This document shows positions 56,580 through 64,000 of a stretch of DNA of 64,000 nt, in pieces. Both the position numbers and the translations under genes were made by a program. Origin of the DNA: Pseudocercospora fijiensis CIRAD86 (Eukaryota > Ascomycota > Dothideomycetes > Mycosphaerellales > Mycosphaerellaceae); contig NW_006921536.1 of assembly GCF_000340215.1 (NCBI RefSeq), forward strand, positions 3,385,625-3,449,624, written 5' to 3'. The stretch's first letter is position 1, and each line of letters begins with the position of its first letter. The notes beneath the pieces are model-generated. The model saw nothing but the letters and a program-made list of their open reading frames with translations. It was not told the DNA's origin and ran no database searches.

Positions 56580-59500
56580 GATTAGAACGTTTACTATACC
56601 TTATCTACGAGTCAACTTCGATTATTTTAAAGATTAGATACGTAGACAAGTCTTAGCTAGCAAGAAGCAAGAGGATATTCGTACGGAGCTATATAATGCT
56701 AGATACTTAATTAGCCGTATACAATTTAAGGAACGATTAAAGTAATAGTAGATTTCCGCGCCCGGTCGAGCGCCGAGCTATCGTCGATATTTAGAGGATT
56801 AGCTAAAGCTCCTAGTATATACGTTCTTTTATAAGTATCGCATCTTAGATAAGCAGGCTATAGAGTACTTTAAGTATAAGGGTATCGATATCGGCCTTAT
56901 ACGCTATCGAAGCATCCGAAACGAACTTAGTATAACGTATTCTCCCTGCTCTACCTTTATATATTAATTATGCTAGGTCTCTACCGCTAGGTCGCTCGGC
57001 CCCTCTAGAGGCAGTATCTCCTTAATATTGCTACTATTATACAGAAAGAGATACTGCTCGGAGACTATAATAACTTCGGCAGAGTAGTATTATACGACGT
57101 CCTTTATACAAAGTATAGTATCTCAAGCCGCGAACGTTTATAGCAAGCTATATTACATCTTAATCCTGCTGCCGTTAAGCGAAGAAGACATAGTACGGCA
57201 CGCAACTAGACTAGCTAGACGAATCCGGGCCCTAACTACGCTATCTCTATAGACGCCTACTGCAAATTCGAATACTTCTACTTCGTAATTTATGCCGCCG
57301 TAGACACATAGTCTAGGCGGGTTATATAGATCTATATTAGAATATCCGCTCGCACCGCGGTTTCTATAATAGTATAGTATATAGCCTTTATAAAGCAATA
57401 TCGAGGCATGCTACTTATTCTATAGAGTAACCGTAGTATAGAGACCGTTATAACAGCCGATACGTATATAACACTTCGGCGTACTCTTTGCGAAGACCCG
57501 TAGAACGGCGTCGTTCTTACGTTTAGCGACATATTCTAGTATAGGACTAGTTGTATAAACTAGCGTATCGAGATATTCTAGCGTTAGCTAATACGTGCAA
57601 CTAGAAGATAGCGAAGGTACTTCTACAACTTGCACCTTTAAGGTGCATACCTTAAGGATTTCAAGTACGACCGGATCGCTATACTCTTTATATACATGCC
57701 TATTATAAAGGCTATAGTATACGGATTTGCGAACTACTAGAACTACTACCGCATTCGAAAGCAGCAAGGAGAGCATATCGTAGCCGGTATACCTAACCTA
57801 AACTAGCGATACCTATATAGTAAGGGTGCTATATAGTTTATAGTTGAAGTACCTCTAGAGTTACTAGAGCTAATAGAACGAGATCTTTCCGGATTCGATT
57901 TAGAAGAGTACCTTCCGCTAGATACTATAGAATAGTACGAGGACCGTCTTATAGAAGAGGGCTTTGTTCTGCCTATACTATCGAACGAGCTTAATCTAGA
58001 TCTCAATTATGTTTATCTTAAGGCCTACCTATATCTACGGGATAAGATTAAGTCGTATATAGAATTAGGATTTACCCTCGAGGAGTCTTACGTTCCGCTC
58101 TACGCTAGGTTCTAGGCACTAAATCCTAATAATTAGACGATCTAGGATAACGCGAATAAGCCTCTATTCGAGCCGACTTACGACGACCTACGATAGGAAT
58201 TGCAGAGGTCGATAGAACTCGATCGACAGGTCGGTAATAACTTTTTTACATTCGTAGTAGGGGCCTATCGGTCCGACGTAGACTTATCGGGGTCTGAGTC
58301 TAATGCGGACTCTAATAAGCCTAGGTTATCTATAGGGTAACATCCTAATATAGTATAGAGCGTAGTAGTAGTTTCGGATTCAATACTAGCTATAGTAGCT
58401 AGCTACGGATAAGGCCTTTATAGTTACAGCGTCTAAGCATATCGGAGTGTAAGTAACTAGGCCCGGACTACTAAATAACAAGTTACTATTCGCTATAATA
58501 ATCCTTGCTTCTCTAGGGTTTAAGGAATACCTACTTTTACTCCGATATACTTAGACGCTGTATATACATAACAGTTATTATATCGACCTTCTCGACAATT
58601 AGTCTACGATCCCGCCGGCCTTCTTTAAAATCCCTCGAACATTATTAGTTATTTAATATCCAGTATGTTAAACTTCGGAATCCTAGTATAGAAAGAGGGC
58701 AAACTATATACTAGAGGCAGCTTTATCTACGAAGAACGATTTAGTACAAATTTCGTACCGAAATGCGAAGTATATAGGCTCGGCAACCTACAAATAACGA
58801 GTATAATCGTAGCGCTATAGATGTCGCAATAGCAGGGCTTATAGCAAGGACTATAGTAGCAAGACCTATAGCAGTAGCTAGGCCTCGATAGAGAAGGATT
58901 ATCTATATCGATAACATAGTAGTTACCTACGCCCGGATCTTCCGCGTCTTAAGTATTAACGTAGACATATAGACAGAGGGCCGGGACTAGCTCTTCGCTT
59001 ACCGGAAACTTCCCTTCGATCGGGACCGAAGCACTATCGCATATTACGAAAGGGATTAGGCGACAGAAACTACTAGCTATATCTAACTATAGCCCTACTA
59101 CTGCGCTTAAAGGGATTAATTCGGAGAAGCTATTCTATAAAATTAAGCAATCTTAGCAGTCTCCTAGATATACTACGAAAGGCCTCGAGGCCGCGAAGAA
59201 GAAGAGGCGCGATAAAAACTAGATATTACAACTGTTACCCCGTCTAGCTAGTAAGTATAGTAGCTAGCGATTAGAGTCGGCTAAGATAAACTATATCTTA
59301 TTGTGCGTCTACCGCGTATTCGTTAAGGTCGATACGGACGGCAAAAGGACCTTTACGAAGGAGCCTAAGCGTATTATTTTTCAGAAGATCGGTTTTACTA
59401 AGGAGGCGGTCGAACTGCTCGGTAGCGACCTAATAAACTTTCTCCTATCTAAAATAGGATATAAACCTCTAATAGAGAACAAATACGACGGACACTACTT

Positions 59501-60470
59501 CTTCGATTTTGTTACTAATCCTATATTAAAGACGTCTAAGCCTATACGTATTTGCGTTAATAGCAGTAATCTAGTAAGTATATAGCTCTAGCACTAGGCG
59601 GCTACTCGGGACAAGGCTTTCAAGTAGGACGTCCGGACAATTAAGATACTCGTCGAGTAGATAAGTAATACTTCTCGTTAAAATCGTCGACGTATAGCGA
59701 GCTAGCCGACCTTAGATAAGGAAGAGATATTAGATAATAAAGCCGCCTTAGAGAATAAAGTAGGGAGTACTATAGACTCTTTCGGAAGATCGGCGGATAA
59801 AGGGGATTAGTAGGATTAGGGGCTAGTAACGACTCCTACGCTAATAAGAAAGATAAAACTACCTGCTAGGGCTAGCGTCCGGACGCCTCTACTACCGACT
59901 AATCTAGTCCCTAAGGAGGTCTTCGTAAAATCCGAACCTATCGGGGATCGATAATTCGTCGACCTAATAATAAGCCTAGGCCCGAGCGATAAGGAGGACA
60001 GTAGTACGACTACGGCCCTAGTAACCGCGTCCGAACATATAGGACCTACTATTAAGACGGAGCCGGAGACTAGACTAGAAGACGTCGTACGGAGCACCGA
60101 AGCGCTACCGCGTAACGGCAGTGTACCTTTACTATCGAACTTCTAGAGTAGCTCGGAGTAGTATAAGCAACGCGAAGAAGGCAATAGCTATCTAGTTAAG
60201 GGTCGAGCTAAGCGTAAACAGTCGAAATCTTCTAAACCTCCGTTAGAAACCCGAGCGACTAGACGAAGATAAGAGGTAGCGGATATATAATAGCAGGTTT
60301 CGTACGAACAGAAGGCCGATATATAGTCGGATATAGCTATTCCCGCTTCTCGCAAAATACGCCCGAATACTAGCGCGGTAAGTAAAGACAAGAAAGGCGT
60401 AGAACGAAGACGAGGGCAAGGAGGCAAGTTCGTTAAAAAACCGTAGTATTCGGACATAAGCGCTTATATA
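56580..60470 (+). pseudogene. rve-type (DDE) integrase/transposase with long unknown C-terminal region, RIP-inactivated
   Basis: A first part (56582-56940) reads in one frame ('VNFDYFKD', 'YLISRIQFKERLK', 'YFKYKGIDIGLIRYRSIRN'). From about 56950 a second frame (in phase with 57252) is continuous through RIP stops to about 60470. It contains an integrase core: 'NPGPNYAISIDAYCKFEYF' with Asp at 57252-57254, SNRS where SDRG is expected (Asn at 57429-57431), and 'QRIE'-type Glu at 57570-57572, then 'YMPIIKAIVYGFANY' and 'DLSGFDLEEYLPLD'. This matches fungal integrase-core proteins of the GPN..xD type, possibly the IS3EU-like group; I cannot assign it further. The same frame goes on for ~900 codons through an unknown domain (open 59301-59585: 'YRVFVKVDTDGKRTF', 'ENKYDGHYFFDFV') and a basic tail near 60180-60450. 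A frame change near 56945 may be an intron or indel. Confidence 0.72.
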
Positions 60471-62994
60471 AAATATGACTAAGCAATCGGAGCGCGTTAT
60501 AGTAAAGTAGGCCCGTATAGTGTTTTTATTAAGTTTAGTTAGTCTATAGCGCTAGTATAAGATCCCGGCTAATTCTTCCCTCTTAATATATCTAATATAT
60601 AGAATGCTAGACTCGCAATTCTAGCCGTATGTCGCTCTATTAATAAGGGCTAATTATCTAACTATTCTAAATTATTAGCGAGCGGTCGATAGTATATACT
60701 TCTATCGGCAATTAATCTTATAGGCGACAAGGAGGATAATAGCGAGCAAGAGCATACGTATATCTACGGCACTATGTTCGCTATAATTAACCTAACAAGG
60801 CATTAGACTACGCAACCCGACGATCGAGTAGCTTTACCGCCTCCTCGACGGTTAGATTAAAGGCTATACGTTTATCGACCTCGACCGCGATAGTACGTCT
60901 AAAAGGCACCCCTCGCTAGCCTCGAATGCAGGCTCTAGAAGACTATCCTCCGTAGTACCCGGGAGTACCGTCGAGCTAGCGTAGATAAGCTAGTCCCGAG
61001 GAAGTATCGGAACTATTTGTTATAAACGAGATAGCATCGGCGGCTTAACTAAGTCTAACGAGCTCCCTTCTAGAAGAATATATATCCCCCGATATGTCCC
61101 TCTCCGATTAGGTAGAGGCTATAGCGAGATAGCTTAATCCGTCGAGCTCTAGCCCGGAGCCAATACCGATACAATTAGAGGCTCTAAAACCTCTGCTTAC
61201 GAAAGCGGCTAACGGGGGGTTTAGTACTCTACCGGGCAAAAACCGGAGCGCGTACGCATTAAAAGTACTTTAGCTATATCTCGATACTGCTTACCTTAGC
61301 CGCATCGTAATAAGTCAAGTTTACTCGTAGATTACTACTCTAAAGGGATACGATATCGAGATCGATCGGTTGCTTTATATCCGCGATTAGCTTCGAGGTT
61401 AGGTTCGTATATCCTAGGGGACGCCGCGGCTAGGGTAGGGGGTAGAGGTCCGACTCTACTAACGATATATCTAGAAGTACTCGAGATTGTTAGCACGTCT
61501 TAGGTCTCGTATTAGGCACGGTCGACATATCGAGGGTCTATAGTACCGAGTAGTAAAAGAGCTCCTTCGGTATATAGAGAGTAGCGCGGCTCGCCTAGCT
61601 TCTATAATTCTAGACCGAGAAGCGGAATTAGAGCACCTATAGAAGTAAAAAGACTACGAGGACGACTAAAGGGCACATCCGTAGTACCGCTAGTAAGTCC
61701 TATTGCACTCCGGGTTAAATAGCGTCGTCTAAATAGTACTATACGTACTACGTAGAAGCGACATAGTAGTAGCGACCTTTAGCCGCGTAAGTCGTATCGA
61801 ACTAAGTTTCCTCGAGCCCGGGGACTCCGGTTATAGTAGATAGAGGTGCTAGATACGAGCCTTACAATACCCGGTATTAGTCGTTTAGCGTTAGCGTTAT
61901 TGTTGCAGTTGCTATTGCTATTACTCGGGATTAGGTCGAGGCGGATTGCCGTCTTAAGGGTAACGATATAGCATACTTACGCAAAACAATAATCGTTGCT
62001 CTCGAATGTTATTAGCCGTATATCTCTACCGTGTCGCTAGACTAATAGCCTTACTTGACTTGTAATCGTTAATATATTGTACGAAAGTAAAAATTAAAAA
62101 TCTATTATTAGCACCTTGCTTAGCATTACGGAGGACAGATATAGTATCTTCTATGTCTCCCTTATAGACTACGTATACCGATCGTAGGACGTAGATATTT
62201 TACCCCTCGAGCCTTTCGATACGAGACCGACGTAGTAAGATAAACTGAACGCCCGCTATAGATTAGAGGCTAGTTACGGCCTTTATTTACTGCCTTTAAT
62301 GCAACGATACGAGCTAGAAAAACGTAGCGAAGTCCTATAACTACCTCTACGAAGACGATCTAGACTATATACCTTAGAGTTAACGAGCGATCGAATAACG
62401 AGTAAACCTTCTTAGATATTAACGTAGTATAATCGACTAGCGAAGCAAATGTAGTCGCGACTATAGTAGTTCTAGAGAGCAGGATAATCCGGACTATATC
62501 GACGTCGAAGAGAGCATCGAGCGGGACGCGTCGGAGCGCGTTCTTATATCTCTATTAGAAGTATATTAGGCGGATATAGGATTAGAGATATAGATAGGGA
62601 CAGAGGGAGACTCCGACTCCGAGTGTCTACCGGAATTAGTATTAGGCGCCTACCCTAAAGAAGCCGACTTTGCTACGATTATTACCGCTAGAATTATCGA
62701 CGTAGGCGAGGTTATCTAGACGGTACTCGACTAGTTATATACTAATGTACTCGATATAAGTAGAAGGCGGTCCTTATCTTTACTAGTTTCTCCTATCGAT
62801 AAGCTTTAGCGCCGTCGGAGGCGTTAGGTTAAGGGAAAACAGATTATACGCAGGTATAATAGAAGTAAGGCGGCCGCTAGAAGGAAGCGATATAGTATAA
62901 TAAGAACTCTACAATCTAGATAGATGCTAATAAATGTTACCGAAGTTTGTAAGATATATTAGAGGTTAACGCGAAAAGCTAGTATAAGACCTAT
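60471..62994. other. Unassigned RIP-degraded interior of the rve element
   Basis: Plus-strand reading through TAG gives long charged stretches (for example near 61540-61660 and 62330-62700) that suggest more decayed coding sequence, but no domain could be recognised. Confidence 0.4.
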
Positions 62995-63430
62995 CCTACT
63001 ATAATACCTGTTCTAACTAGCAGACCTGCTACTACTAAAAGTTACTAAAAGTTAATAAAGGTTGATTCGAATAGCCTAGGTCGACTTAAATAGCTGTCCC
63101 GACTATAAGACCTACTACCGCCGGGGGTGCTAAAAGTTGCTAAAAGTTGCTAAAAGTTAATTCGAACGGCCTAGGTCGACTTAAATAGCTATCCCGACTG
63201 TAAGACCTGCTACCGCCGGGGGTGCTAAAAGTTGCTAAAAGTTGCTAAAAGTTAATTCGAACGGCCTAGGTCGACTTAAATAGCTGTCCCGACTATAGGA
63301 CCTACTACCGTAGGAGGTGCTAAAAGTTGCTAAAAGTTAATAAAAGTTAATTCGAATAGCCTAGGTCGACTTAAATAGCTATCCCGACTATAGGACCTGC
63401 TGCCGTCGGGGGTGCTAAAAGTTAATTCGA
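62995..63430. repeat. Right tandem-repeat array of the rve element
   Basis: Four units with period about 95 bp. The marker ttcgaa(t/c)(a/g)gcctaggtcgac starts at 63065, 63161, 63256 and 63351, and a fifth, partial one at 63426. Each unit carries one to three copies of tgctaaaagtt and a ctaccgccgggggtg block. Inverted relative to the array at 55836-56575. Confidence 0.88.
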
Positions 63431-63468
63431 ACCTTAAATAGCACTAGTCGCTAAGTAGTTTCGAGCAG

Positions 63469-63562
63469 GACGATATAACCTAAGTACTTTCCTTACTTAT
63501 TAGAGACCTCGCCCCTCTCGAGGAGGACAATGTAACCTAAGTGCTCTCTTACTTATTAAAGA
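63469..63562. repeat. Short tandem duplication outside the right array
   Basis: Two units of about 60-65 bp: ggacgatataacctaagt at 63469 and ggacaatgtaacctaagt at 63525, each followed by ctt(a)cttattaxagacct. Confidence 0.75.
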
Positions 63563-64000
63563 CCTGCTTTAGTAGAGCCTGCCGGTAGGGTTGCCTTCGT
63601 AGTGCCCGAAGTTAGTCGGCTCGTTAATAAGTAGTAGAGCGCATTTAAAGTCTGTCTTAAACGGCCGATAGTCGTAGGGTCGATAATTAAATAGTATATA
63701 GTTAAGAAGCGTAAATTCGAAGAAGCAATAGGGATGCCGAGTCCTACTAAGATCCGGATTTAGTACGGCAGAGCGCATAATTAGCGGGATTTAACGTTAT
63801 AGCTGCTTCCGTCCGTATATTATTAAAACATAATACCGCCTCTACGACTTTTATAACAGCATTACTAATATAGCGAGATACGTCGATTAAGCGCATTTCT
63901 AGCAAAGCGCGCTAGCAAAAGTGTCCAATACGATAACGACGGCCGCCTTAGGTACGAAGAATCGCTACCGATATCCGAGAAGTCGAGGAGTCGAGAAGTA
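63563..64000. other. Unassigned RIP-degraded sequence at window end
   Basis: Plus-strand frame through RIP stops reads 'RVAFVVPEVSRLVNK' and later 'KKRKFEEAIGMPSPTKIRI', possibly the start of another decayed transposon gene. No domain recognised; cut by the window edge. Confidence 0.35.

Larger units (their letters stand above)
53451..64000. mobile_element. Second RIP-degraded transposon island (continues beyond window)
   Basis: RIP composition starts near 53450 and continues to the window end. The Gypsy family of the first island was not seen. The island holds an rve-type integrase gene, opposing tandem-repeat arrays, simple repeats and unassigned relics. Confidence 0.85.

Noticed and set aside
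62995..63430. CRISPR-like array
   Set aside because: Units are contiguous 95-bp tandem repeats without unique spacers, in a eukaryotic transposon context, and an inverted counterpart exists at 55.8-56.6 kb.
53451..64000. Starship-type giant element
   Set aside because: No DUF3435 tyrosine recombinase captain or cargo-like intact genes were seen; the recognisable enzyme is an rve/DDE integrase.

Overview
The window comes from a filamentous ascomycete genome; the gene content fits a Dothideomycete-like fungus, but nothing in the sequence fixes the species. Genes carry short introns of 47-60 bp with GT...AG ends. Families include a fungal J-domain protein, a fungal-type SDR, a six-hairpin (GH105-like) glycosidase, DUF3431, a PSI-domain membrane protein, a NAP/SET histone chaperone and an NmrA-like regulator. 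Transposons show the signature of repeat-induced point mutation (RIP): in-frame stops are mostly TAG at positions where Gln (CAG) or Trp (TGG) is expected, TpA is enriched, and CpA/TpG is depleted while CpG is kept.

Layout. (1) 1-4295 is low-copy DNA. It holds the 3' end of a J-domain gene split by a 416-bp MITE (TA target duplication), then a two-exon SDR on the minus strand. (2) About 4296-44290 is a RIP-degraded transposon nest. A Helitron on the plus strand is interrupted by two independent Ty3/Gypsy chromovirus insertions: A at 6220-13273 (TSD cggga) and B at 13524-27633 (TSD cggac). B itself carries a third copy, C, inside its own LTR (13703-20744, TSD tatag/tgtag). A fourth copy, D (29852-40201, TSD actag), lies on the other strand, has three LTRs and a duplicated pol 3' half, and sits next to a decayed Mutator-like (MULE) transposase gene. 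(3) 44291-53450 is a compact low-copy gene island: glycosidase, DUF3431 protein, cysteine-rich secreted protein, PSI protein, NAP-family chaperone and NmrA-like protein. (4) About 53450-64000 is a second RIP-degraded island. Its core is a ruined gene for an rve-type (DDE) integrase fused to a long unknown C-terminal region. It is flanked by tandem-repeat arrays lying in opposite orientation (55.84-56.58 and 63.0-63.43 kb).

How it fits together. Removing each Gypsy copy together with one TSD copy restores a single Helitron reading frame across 6219/13279 and 13523/27639, which gives the order of events. The Gypsy LTR family has about 196-bp LTRs, a conserved polypurine tract, gag with a CCHC-type knuckle, pol with a chromodomain, and a sequence just downstream of the 5' LTR that is complementary to the LTR itself. 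That last feature points to Tf1/sushi-type self-priming. All four copies carry YLDN instead of YxDD in reverse transcriptase, and the Helitron HUH motif reads YIY, so none looks autonomous now. The low-copy genes show no common pathway. Two of the six genes in the island between the TE blocks are predicted to be secreted.
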